NCBI GenBank assembly: GCA_016711295.1
Contig: JADJTE010000015.1
Span: 1 to 64,000 of the forward strand
Direction: 5' to 3'
Source of the DNA: Sphingobacteriales bacterium
GTDB lineage: Bacteria; Bacteroidota; Bacteroidia; Chitinophagales; UBA2359
Length of the DNA: 64,000 bases
This document shows, piece after piece, positions 1-11,484 of this stretch. The position numbers and the translations under genes are program-made. The first letter of the stretch is position 1. The number at the start of each line of letters is the position of its first letter. The notes beneath the pieces were generated by a model that did no database searches, was not told where the DNA came from, and was given only the letters and a program-made list of their open reading frames with translations.

Positions 1-5
1 TTTTC

Positions 6-1836
6 ATGTCAGAAACAAACATTCCGCCCTACCATTGTGCCTTAGCCAGTCGGCATTTACGGTCTTGGACACCGACAATTCCAAGCACCTATTTTGCGGT
101 ACAGCATTCCCAAAAATCGATTTACCGCCTACGGACACACTAAATTACCCCTCGCCTTCACCAAATTTAGAGGTGACTCCTTGCCCGCCGTCGATGCCAT
201 GCCACCAACGGCGATGCGGTCGCAGCGATTTGCTGTTATGGGCGACTCCGGTTTGTGGCTATGCTGGCTTGCTGCAAGTGTCGCAGACCCACAGCGTACA
301 AAACGCCGATTACGCCCAACCTCTATGCCCAGCAATGGACGGGCATCGGCGGAAACATTCTTACGGCATACAACCAAAACGGATTGCCACTCAGCACCAA
401 CAACAACGACATCGCCGCCCGAACCATCGACCCCAACGGCGACGGCAGCGACCCGACTATCGACCGAATTAGAGGCGACGTGCCCAGCGTCGATACCAAT
501 AATGTGGCGCATGATGATTTTGACGATTATATTGCCAATGAAATAACACATAATTATCAAGCATTCGTACGGCCTACAAGGCATGGGGCGCATCAGGTCT
601 TTTTTGCGCTCCTTGCGCCCCCTTAGCTCCGACGGCAAGCGATTCGAGGCACGTCCTACGCTATTTATCGTAGAAGAATACCGCGTAGCTTCGTTTTTAG
701 GCGGCTACGGCGCAGGCAAAACCTTGAACACATTCAGCCTATTGCCCGGCGAAAAACCACCATTACCGTCAAAACATTCAAAGAAATTACATCGAGCAAA
801 ACGAGGTTCGCAAACATCATCGATTCGTTTTCCGAATCGAGCGGGCAAGAATGGAAAATTTGTTGCAAGAAGAAGCCAATATGAAACCAACCCTCAATAC
901 GAGCAACCAACAAAGCAGTTCGAGCAACAAAAGTTCGCAAACAAGGGTGAGCGCGTCGGCATCAGGCGGTTTTTTGGCATCAATTTCAGCGCGAGTGCCA
1001 ACGCATAGCAGCGCGTCTGAATCAGCAGTTGCAGCCAATCAATCAACCGCCGCAGGACGCTCGACCAATGTAAAAATTTGTCCAATGCTGGCAAAACACG
1101 TGCAAAACTCGAACAGCAACCGCGAGGTAACTATCAACAGCAATACCCAAGACAGCTACACCGAAAGCGTTGAAACGGGCATTGTGCGCGAGTTGGCAAA
1201 CCCTAACCAAAGCCGAGTACTCAATTTTGTGTTTCGCCAATTGCTGCAAGAATACGTCACGCTCACCTACCTTGCCGACATAAAAGTAGCGTTCAGCAAC
1301 GGACACCCCGAAAGTTTTCGCATCGTATCTTTGGCTGAGTTAGATTTGTTGCTCTATGAAGTATTAAATACCTCTAACACAGCCACTTACGTAGAAGAGG
1401 TAAAAGAAATGCTTCGTTGTGCCTATACTTTGCCCGATTCTGTAACGAACTACAACGGCGAAGGTTTTGCGTTCTTGCAAGAGGTAGATGCCCCAACATT
1501 TAGGTGCACCACCACCCAGCGTTTTGTAAAAACGACCAACCTAAGCGACACATATAGCACAGATGGCGGGGTTAAAATAAGCGTTCCCGGGCGTGATATT
1601 GAACGTGAACAAGCATGTCTTGCGCACCGATAGCGTGGTAGCTGATGCCCTGATGGGTCAAGGCGAAGCGTAGATTGTTTCAATGCGCATGTGCAAAGCA
1701 AAGAAAAACCAACTGTGGTTAGAAGCCGAAAAGCTAAAATTGGCACTCGAAACCCTGCAAGCTATACCGACCCGCCCTTCGCGCACAGTTGTATGCCGCC
1801 ATGTTTAATCCGCCTGCCCCTGTTGTCACTCCTTAA
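6..1836 (+). pseudogene. Unrecognised protein, reading frame broken at several points
   Basis: I do not recognise this gene. Protein-like sequence runs through all three + frames: a possible start at 6 (MSETNIPPYH), a stretch near 300-560 with TGIGGNILTAYNQNG and acidic DPNGDGSDP, then the longest open piece at 851-1633 with a Ser/Asn/Gln-rich linker followed by a helical region (FRQLLQEYVTLTYLADIKVAF). After a further shift the reading continues as RTDSVVADALMGQGEA and ends LRAQLYAAMFNPPAPVVTP with a stop at 1834-1836. The consistent amino-acid style across the breaks suggests one long protein rather than several small ones. Whether the shifts are real decay or sequencing indels cannot be decided here. 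The true start may lie left of the window. No signal peptide or catalytic motif is visible. Confidence 0.4.
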
Positions 1837-1852
1837 TTTTGCTGTATCTTTG
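1823..1852 (+). promoter_or_regulatory. Bacteroidota-type promoter
   Basis: TTG at 1823-1825 is separated by 19 bases from TATCTTTG at 1845-1852, matching the phylum's -33 TTG and -7 TAnnTTTG pattern. It lies between the stop of the preceding broken gene and the ATG at 1943, so it probably drives that gene and the lipoprotein behind it. Confidence 0.6.
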
Positions 1853-1942
1853 CCTTTGTATTTTGCCGTTTGTTTACCTAAAAAAACGGCAAAATGCTAA
1901 GGTATTATTTTTTTGCCATTTTTAAAAAAAACAAACAAAGCC

Positions 1943-3190
1943 ATGCCCAACATGCTCAAATCGTGGAAAGATTTTGCGTCCGTCGAAGACTGGATTGCCA
2001 ATACCTAAGTAGCTAATAGGTGCGGTAGCGGATATTTTCGCGCCCTTGATAAACCTAAAGTGGAAAAACAGGAACTGCTATTAAAGAATCCACCACCTAC
2101 CACTATGAAAAATCAACCGCCCCGCTTCTGCAAAATTGCTGGTTTATGATAAACCCTGCTGAAACTTTTAATATTACAGATATATCATAAGTAAGAAGTT
2201 TAGTTTTGGAGGCAAAAGCAGAGTCCTATGCCTCGCCTAACGGTGTGTTTAAACAATTAGCTCAAAAAACGAAAGCTCGCACAAGTATATTAAAGAAATA
2301 GAAAAATTGGGTTGGGCAAAGGGCGCACAGCAATCCACTTTAAACAGTTTAATGACTCGATGGGACAGTACGCTTTCGATGCTGACAACGCTACCTCAGC
2401 ATCCGTCAAGTATTCCGCTCATGGATTTTAGTACTTATGAGCAACTGAAAGCAGCCGAACAAGGCGACTTATCTGCTTTTACAGCAGATAAATATAAAAA
2501 TGAAAGCAGTTATTTCAGCGTTTTATGCCGCTTACGAAGCATTGTTTGATTTCACCAAAAATACAAGGAAGAAGAGCAAGAAATATTGCGTTTTGACGAA
2601 TTTTATACCAGCAGTGAGGCAACAAATTTGTTGAATAAAATACCGTATATATTTTCACCGCCGCCGAAATAAAATCGCTCAATATGCAAGAAACAGGCGA
2701 TTTTACCAATAAGACCGTAGCAGGTTTGGAGGGCAAAACCAAAGGTTTTCCCGTCGATAGACCCAAAAATACCACCTATATCGGATTGGGGCAGCATAAT
2801 GTAACTTCTAAGGAATATGCTTTAACTTGGGCGGGGGAGAAAAAAGCAAAAATTGCAGACAATCCCGATCCGCGCACCATGCCTAAAAATGCCATTTTGC
2901 TCACCATTGCCTATTTAGGTTGGTATGCCGAAAGGAAAGTTTGTAAAGAATTGAGTGGTATTCCAATAGACTGTTTAGAGCTAAAAAAGATGCTTTTTGC
3001 AGGCTACAATGCGGGCGTAGAGCATATTATACGCGCCATAAAGAGCCTATATAATAATGAAGACCGCAATATTACTTGGCTTAAAGTAGCTGCCGTAATT
3101 GCCGCATCGGGCAAATTGTCTGCCGACAAACTCAACGAAATGAAAACCTACGCCGAAAATATTCCCAAAAGATTAACAAAACTATCATGA
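1943..3190 (+). pseudogene. Lytic-transglycosylase-like protein, frame broken
   Basis: The likely start is the ATG at 1943 (MPNMLKSWKDFASVEDWIA), behind a good promoter. The frame then breaks repeatedly; plausible pieces include QFNDSMGQYAFDADNATSA, STYEQLKAAEQGDLSAF, a helical stretch around FYAAYEALFDF, and a clean C-terminal piece from about 2660 to 3190. That last piece holds FAGYNAGVEHIIRAI and ends in KTYAENIPKRL, which resembles the AYNAG and ETRxYVxKI parts that close GH23 lytic transglycosylase domains. The usual catalytic ES motif is not evident, so the family call is tentative. The stop overlaps the ATG of the next gene by four bases, which implies translational coupling. The product may be a cell-wall-acting enzyme or toxin. 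The many shifts may be assembly indels. Confidence 0.35.
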
Positions 3191-3888
3191 AAATAAACAT
3201 TCTTTTGCTGACGACGATAGCCCTGCTTGCTTTCTATTGCAAACGAAGTAATACTATACAAAGCAAGCAAGTAAACAAACATAACGTTTTTTACAAAGTG
3301 ACGAATCGTCCCTTGTCGCGCTATTTTAAAAATTCGGCAGATACTGCCTTGCTGGGTAGAATAGTATACACGGGATACCTGTCAAAGACAAAATTTGAAA
3401 ATGATACAATTGAAAGTTTCTTAATCAAATTGGGGCTTTGCAATAATGACATGTCCGAACAAGTTTATATTCCTTGCCTCCCTGCCTTTGAAACCATCAT
3501 TAAGATAAATGACAGCTATCAAAATTACGATACTATTATAGGCACCAAAAATGCTTTACCAGAGTATTATGGCTATCCATACGAGGATGACAATGGTATA
3601 CTTACTGAAATTTTTATAAAAAATAAAAATACGGATATTTACAGTAACCCACAATTCTTACTTGCCCTTATAGGTTATTACCTTGATAAGTCTGGCAATA
3701 AATCAATCGTTGTGCATGATGATGTGCTTAATTTTGATAAAGCATACTTAGACAATGCCTTAGTCCTATATAAGTGGCAGAATGGCAAGTATGTACCGGA
3801 TAGTCTATTAACTATTGATGGCGAATTAATTCCAAAAGAAGATTATCCGCAAGCGTATGAAAAGTATATGGGTGATTCTGATTATTAA
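3187..3888 (+). CDS. Putative lipoprotein coupled to the upstream wall-hydrolase-like gene
   Basis: This 233-residue protein is intact. It opens with a basic, hydrophobic signal (MKINILLLTTIALLAFYC) whose Cys at about residue 18 could be a lipobox, so it is probably an envelope lipoprotein. The rest is charged and aromatic with no motif I recognise. Its ATG overlaps the upstream stop (ATGA), so the two are almost certainly co-translated. A lipoprotein directly behind a peptidoglycan-hydrolase-like gene is the arrangement of an effector with its immunity protein, but that is inference from position only. Downstream there is no further gene; the first repeat array begins within 20 bases. Confidence 0.6.
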   Translation: MKINILLLTTIALLAFYCKRSNTIQSKQVNKHNVFYKVTNRPLSRYFKNSADTALLGRIVYTGYLSKTKFENDTIESFLIKLGLCNNDMSEQVYIPCLPAFETIIKINDSYQNYDTIIGTKNALPEYYGYPYEDDNGILTEIFIKNKNTDIYSNPQFLLALIGYYLDKSGNKSIVVHDDVLNFDKAYLDNALVLYKWQNGKYVPDSLLTIDGELIPKEDYPQAYEKYMGDSDY

Positions 3889-3904
3889 ATAGGTTTGTAA
3901 TTGG

Positions 3905-4665
3905 CTCATTCAAGAGAAGTTGAAGTTTGCAAGCAAAGCGGCTCAACCCTCGTAGCAAGCGAACCCCGCGCATCAAGTTAAGCGAAACGTAGCAAAGCGA
4001 ATTTGAAGTTTGCAAGCGAAACGGCTTAACCCTCCGTAGCAAGTGAATCCTGCGCATCAAGTTAAGCGCGAAATAGCAAAGGGACGGTTTAGTGCTTCGT
4101 AGCAAGTGAAATTGCTGCGCATCAAGTTAAGCGCGAAATAGCAAAGGGACGGTTTAGTGCTTCGTAGCGAGTGAAATTGCCGCGCATCAAGTTAAGCGCG
4201 AAATAGCAAAGGAAGTTGAAATTTGCGCGTGAAGTGGCTTAACCCTCCGTAGCGAGTGAAATTGCTGCGCATCAAGTTAAGCGCGAGATAGCAGAGGAAA
4301 GTTGAAATTTTCAAGTGAAGCGGTTTAGTGCTTCGTAGCAAGTGAAATTGCTGCGCATCAAGTTAAGCGCGAAATAGCAAAGGGACGGTTTAGTGCTTCG
4401 TAGCGAGTGAAATTGCCGCGCATCAAGTTAAGCGCGAAATAGCAAAGGGAAGTTGAAATTTGCGCGTGAAGTGGCTTAACCCTCCGTAGCAAGTGAACTT
4501 TGCGCATCAAGTTAAGCGCGGAATAGCAAAGGGAAGTTGAAATTTGCGAGTGAAACGGTTTAGTGCTTCGTAGCAAGTGAAATTTCTGCGCACCAAGTTA
4601 AGCGCGAAATAGCAAAGGGACGGTTTAGTGCTTCGTAGCAAGTGAAATTGCCGCGCATCAAGGCG
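3905..4665. repeat. Array R1 of 65-85 bp repeats
   Basis: No gene is present here. About nine imperfect direct repeats share the core GCATCAAGTTAAGCGCGAAA preceded by CTTCGTAGCAAGTGAAATTG. The short unit is 65 bp; longer units carry about 20 extra bases (TTGAAATTTGCGCGTGAAG type). Within many units CGTAGCAA and TTGCTGCG can pair around a GTGAAA loop, and units with GGCTTAACC also pair GCTTAAC with GTTAAGC. Short open frames on both strands are by-products of the repetition. Related arrays lie at 12.9, 15.6 and 20.0 kb. Confidence 0.85.
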
Positions 4666-4673
4666 AAAACCAC

Positions 4674-4773
4674 CGCCAGCAATACACAGCCGTCCATCCG
4701 CATCGAGGCGCGTGCGTGAGATTCGGGCGAATCTCACGCGCGAGGGCATACGGCGGCTGTGCGGGCGTTGGCG
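4674..4773 (+). repeat. attC-like palindrome E1
   Basis: This is a 100-bp imperfect palindrome bounded by CGCCAGC and GTTGGCG. Inside it are ACAGCCG (left) and CGGCTGT (right), and a perfect central hairpin of GCGTGAGATTCG (4714-4725) and CGAATCTCACGC (4728-4739). The order end box, mismatched spacer, inner box, variable stem matches a folded integron attC site. The next gene starts 25 bases beyond it. Three near-identical copies exist in the window. Confidence 0.6.
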
Positions 4774-4797
4774 TAATAAAAATTAAAATATTTAACA

Positions 4798-7700
4798 TGA
4801 AACCATTTTTTTATTCTCCCATTCTGTTATGGGTTCTGTTCCTGTCAGCCCCAATAGAACTAATGGCGCAAAATGTGCCTGAGAAACCATATAGTTTTGC
4901 ACATAAACTTAAAAAAAAGGTAGCTATCGTAAAACTAGATGCTGACAAAGCCTATAAAAAATTTTTGGTAGAAAAAAACCCATTTGCCCAAGATAACCAC
5001 TACCTTGGGCAATACGATACTGATGCCAAAATGAATATGGAACAGCATGGTACTTGGGAGCAATTGCCTAACGGTGACCGTGTGTGGCGTTTGAAATTGT
5101 GTGCCGACAACAAATTATTGACAGGCATAGGCATACATGCCGACAAAACCATTAATATACCCGAAGGAAGCAAATTGTTTTTTTATAGCGACGACAAAAA
5201 ACATATCGTAGGACCTATAACAGAGCCAAATGTTAAAAACGCCAAACAGTTGCTCGTTAATACCATACCAGGCAAAAAAATTTGGATAGAATATTATGAA
5301 CCGGCGGCCCATAACGGCAAAAGCGTATTCAATATTGATGCTGTTTTGTATAGATACGTTGAGTTCCCCTATTCTTTTACTCATCAGTTAACCAAAGAAG
5401 TGCCTTTTGTGGATCTTGTTCCGAGGCGAAGAGTAGAAACAGCCAAGGAAGAGATGAAGCAAATACCTATCGGGGATCTTGCTGGAATTTCAACTGGCGG
5501 TATATTCCTAAACTGTTTTGATATGGGTATATGGGAAAACCTGCCAAATGGCGATAGGATATGGCGTATGGGCTTTGAGTCTGATGTGGCATTTGGAATA
5601 GATATCCGCATAATTATGAAAATCCATAAAAATGCACGTGTTAGCTTTTACTCTTCTGATAACATGTACGTAAGTTCGGTATTTGACAAACCTATCAACA
5701 ATATTGAGAATACACTTGGTACTGGTGTTATGCAGGAATAGGTATATTATGGAGTACTATGAGCCAAGGCAAGCAAAAATGATAAAAATACGATATTAAA
5801 AATACTAAGTGTTGAATACGATTTAACAAAATGGGTCTATTCCAGTAGCGGTAATCGCGGACCAGAATCAGAAGTAGCCTGCGCACCCAATACCACTTGC
5901 GATTGCGATGATTTTGACTACAATACCGCCACACTCACCGATGCTTTTTGCGGAACCTCGCTGCCCATTATGAATAGTGGTAGCTTAGATCCCAACTTTA
6001 TCCCTAAGCTAAAACGTTCGGTAGTGCGTTTTCAGCTATTTTTTCCTTGCATAAACCAAAGTGACCCCAATTGTCAGCCCGCTTTTGACAATCCCAATAT
6101 TATGGTTTATAACCCAACCGCTAAATATTATGCAAGTGGGGCACTAATCAACAACACAAACAACCAGCCCTATATTCTGTCGGCAAACCACGTACTTAAA
6201 AAGCCCAGCATATGGGCTTCGATAGTTAATTCTCATCAGGTAGGTGACGATTTGCATTGGGTGTCCGATTTCAATTTTGAGACTACTTGTAATAATTTTC
6301 TGCTACCCACCAGCCCAGTCCCATTTTCCATAACTTCTGGGGCAATAGCCCGAGCAGGCAATAGCCATAGCATAATATCTGGAGACGTACAAGCTCAAAG
6401 CTCGACTGATTTTTTATTGGTAGAACTAAACAAACCAGTCCCTACTACCTTTAATCCCCATTATGCTGGTTGGGATGCATCTACACAAGCATTACCAGCT
6501 ACGGGCTTGAGTATTAGACATCCGCGCGGTTTTGATAAACGGACGGCTATACAAGACGATGCAGTTAATTTGATAGCAAGTAGCCCTAACAATGGCATTA
6601 AAGCATTTAGTTCCGGTAACTCCGCTACTGAATACTTGGCAGCTATCACACAAAGCAACAACGGCGAGCAATTTGCTGTAACTTTTGACAGAGGAGCAAC
6701 ATTGCCTGCTTCATCAGGAAGCCCCTATTTTAATCCAGATGGCAGAATAATTGGCGATTTGAGTGGTGGAGCGGTTGAGTGCCTCTTGAATAATTTTTCT
6801 TCCTACCCCAACGGCAATAATGATAAAGTAGAAAAGTACGGGCGTTTGTGGTATTATTACGATAGCTATCCGGACGGTAATGTGTTTGGGGCATCTAAAA
6901 TAAACGTATCAAGCCCAAGCAGCCCAGGTGGGGCAAGTATTACGCCGTATGAAAAAACTCGTACTTTAAAATGGTGGCTTCCCGACAATGATGGTATTAT
7001 GAATGGTTTGGCAGTAAACAACTGCGATTTGTACCTCAAAGATTGTACCGCCGATACCGGTGCAGAACCCAACACTTGCGTCTCGCCTCCTTTGGGAAGT
7101 TCGATAGTAGCCAGCCCCGACCTTTGGAATAGTCGTGTTAATATTTTTGACCCACTTGACGTTATCGGCACCACACACGAAATGCCTGATTTTAGAGATG
7201 TTGATGGGAACCACTTAGATAATTATTTATCTTTTAGGGTACGTAATCCAGGAACTTGTGCTTCTCCCCCTGCCACATTACACCTATACTGGGCAATGGC
7301 AAGTACAGGATTAAGTTGGCCTAATTCGTGGACAAATCACGATGTAGGCACGGGCGGCAACACTTGTATTGTCGGTAATGAAATAGGTATAGAATCATGT
7401 TATGATGACGAAATACGCCTCTACCAAGTACCTGCTCTTAATCCCGGCCAGGTACATGAAGATTTTATTTGTTGGCTACCACCCAATTTTACAGACTCAA
7501 CAGCTGATCCTGTTTATTATCCTTTTCAAGCCCCTGGTGTTTGTGCTAATTTGTAGGTGCAAACCACTCCTACCATCCTAAATGCCTTGCAGCCTCGTTA
7601 TGCCATTAGTCTTTTAGCAAGGTTGGTTTCCTTAGATAACCCCATTACCAACGAAGTGCCGGGCAGTATTATGCCAAATGTAAGAAATAACAACAACATC

Positions 7701-8456
7701 ACTCTTCGAAATACTTTTTTGGCAGATATAGGTGCCCCACCTCAAATTGTATGGGTAGGGGGAATAGGCAATACAGATGTAGTGATTAGAGAAGTGCGCT
7801 CGTTGATAGAGGGTGGCAATTCGGATGCCTTAGCGGGTTTGCTCAACGTAGAATTGTTGCCCGGTAGCGAACTTTGGGACAAATGGGCTTCAACCGGCTT
7901 TAAGGGCGAGGGTGTAGAAATAGTGAGTGACGGTGTTGTGAAAATAACCAATTTTGAAATAGCCAAGTTGTTAGACATCCCTTTTGACGAAAACGACCCC
8001 GAACCCTTAGCCATTCGGGTTACGATTATTAGCAGTTCGGGCAAAATACCCAACGGGTCTGCAATTCCAAATCGCTATGCCTTTGCCATTTCGCACCAAG
8101 CTACCCACCCTGTGGGTATAGAACCCGAATCAAGCCCCTGCATTTTTGAGGTAAATGACATCAGGCGGCATATACCAACTAATTACCCCAACGATGTTGC
8201 ACAAATCAGCATACACCCCAATCCATTTAAGCAAGAAACCCAAATTTCTTTCCAACTCTCCCAAGCAAGTACAGTAAATTTGCTTGTTTACGATATACAA
8301 GGCAAATTAGTTCGCTCCATCTATGAACACAAATCATTGGAGCAAGGAAATCATACCTATACATTGGCAGAGCCAACCCTGAATAGCGGTTTATACATTG
8401 TAATGCTACAAACTGAACAGGGTATAAAAAGCGAAAAGCTAATGAAAATAGATTAG
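4798..8456 (+). CDS. Secreted trypsin-like (S1) peptidase with T9SS sorting domain, frame broken
   Basis: The start at 4798 gives a clean signal peptide (MKPFFYSPILLWVLFLSAP...LMAQ). An N-terminal region contains two similar WE(Q/N)LPNGDR(V/I)WR segments. A lysyl-endopeptidase-like serine protease domain follows: His in LSANHV, Asp probably in DFLLVELNKP, and nucleophile Ser in ASSGSPYF followed by GDLSGG. Next come a HLYWAMASTGLSWP module, a DKWASTGFKGEGVE module, and a type A T9SS sorting domain (SIHPNPF...GLYIVML...KLMKID). The protein should therefore be exported and anchored or released by type IX secretion. The frame breaks between 5741 and 5830, and an in-frame TAG interrupts it at 7554-7556. 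Joined length is about 1,220 codons. The C-terminal half closely matches the M4 peptidase at 16.3 kb. Confidence 0.72.
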
Positions 8457-8460
8457 AATA

Positions 8461-8519
8461 CGCCTAACATTGCACACGCGCCCATGTCGATGGCACGGCG
8501 TGTGTGCTAACCGTTGGCG
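8461..8519 (+). repeat. attC-like palindrome E5
   Basis: This 59-bp imperfect palindrome begins five bases after the protease stop codon. It runs from CGCCTAAC (8461-8468, containing GCCTAAC that fits RYYYAAC) to GTTGGCG (8513-8519). The inner arms CACACGCGCC and GGCGTGTGTG pair with few mismatches. Size, position directly after a stop, and AAC/GTT ends all fit an integron attC site. The bases that follow (GGCGATTATGCGA) recur behind E2 and, with one change, behind E6. Confidence 0.55.
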
Positions 8520-8635
8520 GCGATTATGCGAAACAAGTGTACATAGTTTCGGAAAAACGCTAGCCAGCGGTGGGCTAACCCAAAACGCCACTTGAAAGAA
8601 AGGAGTAGGGATTCATTTCAAACTTATTTTCAATT

Positions 8636-10565
8636 ATGAAAAGAAGTTATTTTTGTTTTATTCTCACTATTCCTTTATGTCGCTACAAATGCACAATCGC
8701 TTCCTCCTTTTTGTGGATCAGATGAATTGGAAAGACTTATAATCGAGCAAGATCCATCTTATTTAGCTCGTAAAGCAAGTAATGAATCGCATTTGCAACG
8801 CTATATTGCTAATCACAAAGGACAAGAACGGGAGTCCATTACTATTCCTGTAGTATTTCATGTAGTCCACAGCAACGAAGCCATTGTCAACAGCATCACC
8901 TCTGCTGTTCTTCAATCACAAATAGATATACTAAACCGTGATTTTTCTAGACAAAACTATGATGTAAACTACCTACCCTCAGCCTTTTTAGCCCGTTCCG
9001 TGGATACAGAAATACGATTTTGTTTGGCACGGCAAACACCAGATGGAGCAACTAGCATGGGTATAGTTCGTAAGTTTGGGTCTAGCGCAGATGCCTATTA
9101 TATAATGGGAAACGATACTGATGATGGTAAGAGTGTTAAAGGTAGCGTAAAAGGCTCGCCCGCATGGGACAACACTCGTTACCTAAATATATTGATTTGT
9201 GATATAAAAGATAGTGATTTGGCTGATGGTATTTTGGGTTTTGCTTACCGCCCCAGCCAAATTTCTGCTGGTGCCACTTGGGTTTATGGTGTTGTGCTAG
9301 ACTATCGTCATACAGGGCTTAGTACGGTCAATCCTTCTACAAAGCTAAAAGTTGAAAGAAACATGGGGCGCACTTTAACGCATGAAGTAGGGCATTACTT
9401 GGATTTACTACACCTTTGGGGAAGTATAGATGGGGAAAATGGCGGGGATGATTTATGTTCCGATGATGATTTTTGCTTAGACACTCCCATTCAGAAAAAC
9501 CCCAATTACGGAGTACCCAGTTTTCCCACTCTTTCTTCCTGTACCAGGGTTAAAAACATCACAAGGTTGCACTTTCGGAACAAGTGCGCGAGGCTGCTCT
9601 GTTTTAAGCGAACAATTGGGGATTTATGCCGAAACAGTGCAAAATAATGCTGCGGTTGTTCATTGGGTAAAAAGCAAATCTTCCACTTATGAAGTTTGGT
9701 ATAAAGCACAGTCTTCAAGTAATTGGACAGTTGCAAGTAGCCTAACAGATAATAAATACACTATATCAGGCATTTCTGCCGCTGAACCTTACCAAGTCAA
9801 AGTAAAACATTTTATCTGCCCAACTTATTCTCCTTTCACAAGCACTATTAGTGTGCAAGCTACTGCTATACAAAATACATCAATTCCCTCTCCACCAGAT
9901 GCTTCAAACAACAGTACAAGCCCAACCCTTATTGCACTAAATACAGGTGGTAATGCTACAATTAACCAAACAATAAACACAAGTACTGATATGGATTGGT
10001 ACACAGTTACTACTACAAATGCAAAACCAAATATAAAAATAACCTTAACCAATCTGCCTAGGACTATGATATGCGTGTATTTAAAAATGGAGCAACAAGC
10101 CCTGTTGACGACCCCAGATACCCACTAAACCCGCTTGTAATGCCCGAAATAACCAAGCATAATACAACGGGTCAAGCTACCTATACTATACAGATAAAAG
10201 GGTTTCATCCCGAAGATTTCACGCCCAACTATAGTATCAATTAAAAGTAGAAACAAGTGGTACTCCATTTGCTAAAACTGACCAACAAGAATATATACAG
10301 AACACAGAAAATCCCACTTTGTTGTTGTACCCCTAATCCAACAAATGGATATTTAAATATCCCATTCGACACAAAAGAAAATGAAATAGCGCAAATACAA
10401 ATAATTAATCTATTAGGCGAAATGGCGTATGCCACTCAAATAGACACCGAAATAGGAGAAAATTTGTTTACTATTGACCTTTCCGAACTACGCAAGGGGC
10501 TTTATTGGGTGAAATTGGTATCGCCAAGCCATTCGACACTTTCAAAACTAATTATCAAACAATAA
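8636..10565 (+). CDS. Secreted M43-type zinc metallopeptidase with FnIII, PPC and T9SS domains, frame broken
   Basis: The ATG at 8636 opens a signal peptide (MKRSYFCFILTI, then after one shift LFVATNAQS). The catalytic domain contains IPVVFHVVHSN and the pappalysin/cytophagalysin zinc motif HEVGHYLDLLHLW at about 9380, followed by a Cys-rich CSDDDFCLDTP loop. After a shift near 9545 there is a fibronectin III-like domain (AAVVHWVKSKSSTYEVWYKAQ), a pre-peptidase C-terminal domain (DMDWYTVTTTN...LPRDYDMRVFKNG) and a type A sorting domain (LLLYPNPTNGYLNIPF). I do not see the Met-turn (N-x-M-x-Y) expected after the CxDTP loop, so part of the catalytic domain may be missing. About four indels break the frame. 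The product would act outside the cell after T9SS export. Confidence 0.7.
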
Positions 10566-11484
10566 TAACATATTTATTTGTAAAAAAACACTATATCGAC
10601 TTTGAGTTCTGCTAATATTATCTAAAAAATCAACAGTAGATTTTAGGTAAAAATGCTATATTTCCAAGGCGAGGATAGTTGTTTCAACCCATCCATCATC
10701 AGATGAAAAATATCATATTATCCCTCCTACTTTTTTTGCCTTTTTCCTTTGTTTATGGCAAAACATCCGTATCTACAACTCCAAAATACGACAAAATTGT
10801 TTTTTCAAGTTCTTGGCATATGGGTAGGAGCAGAATACCAAATAAAACAGCGTTAAAAAAAACTGTCATACTTAATAATGATAAGAGTATGATAGTTTCA
10901 ACATCTTATCTAAGTGACTACCCAAATTGTTATAGCCCCGACCTGCAACAAAACATAAAATCTACCAACAGCAAATTAGTACAGGGTATTGCCGATAATG
11001 AATCATTCATACAAATACATACTATATTGAATAATGCTACAGTCCCCAAAGCACTATTATTCCAGACGATGCGGATATGCAGACCGTTTTTTATTTTTAC
11101 AAAACGGTATTGTTGTACATACGATAAATACAAATAGCTTCGACCGTAACGATAAACTAAAAAAACTTGTTCGCCTATTCGAGCGTCTTGATGCGACTAT
11201 GCGTATTACCAAGCCTCACCCATTCTTATCTATTGAGGGCATAGACTTATTTTATTTACGTTTTGGAAATTATACTTTTACTGCGAACAATAGTAGTACG
11301 GAAACCGATACCCCTCAAGAAATACGGTTGTTAAATACAGAAACATATTTATTATGGAACTATTTGCGCAAAGCAAAAGATCATAGATAGCAATTTGGAG
11401 ACAAAACAACTACCATATAAATACGACTATCATAGTATAGGTATTTGCAAGAATGATACGCTTCTAAATGCCAATCTTGAATTA

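Noticed and set aside
3905..4665. CRISPR array
   Set aside because: The units are 65-85 bp imperfect direct repeats with no unique spacers of constant size, and no cas genes are present.
3812..4749. Minus-strand proteins in the repeat arrays (RSTKPSLCYFALNLM type)
   Set aside because: They simply translate the repeat unit in an open frame, recur with each array and match no protein pattern.
4716..4797. Start of the S1 protease upstream of 4798
   Set aside because: The upstream extension lies in palindrome E1 and lacks signal-peptide character, whereas the ATG at 4798 opens a clear signal peptide.
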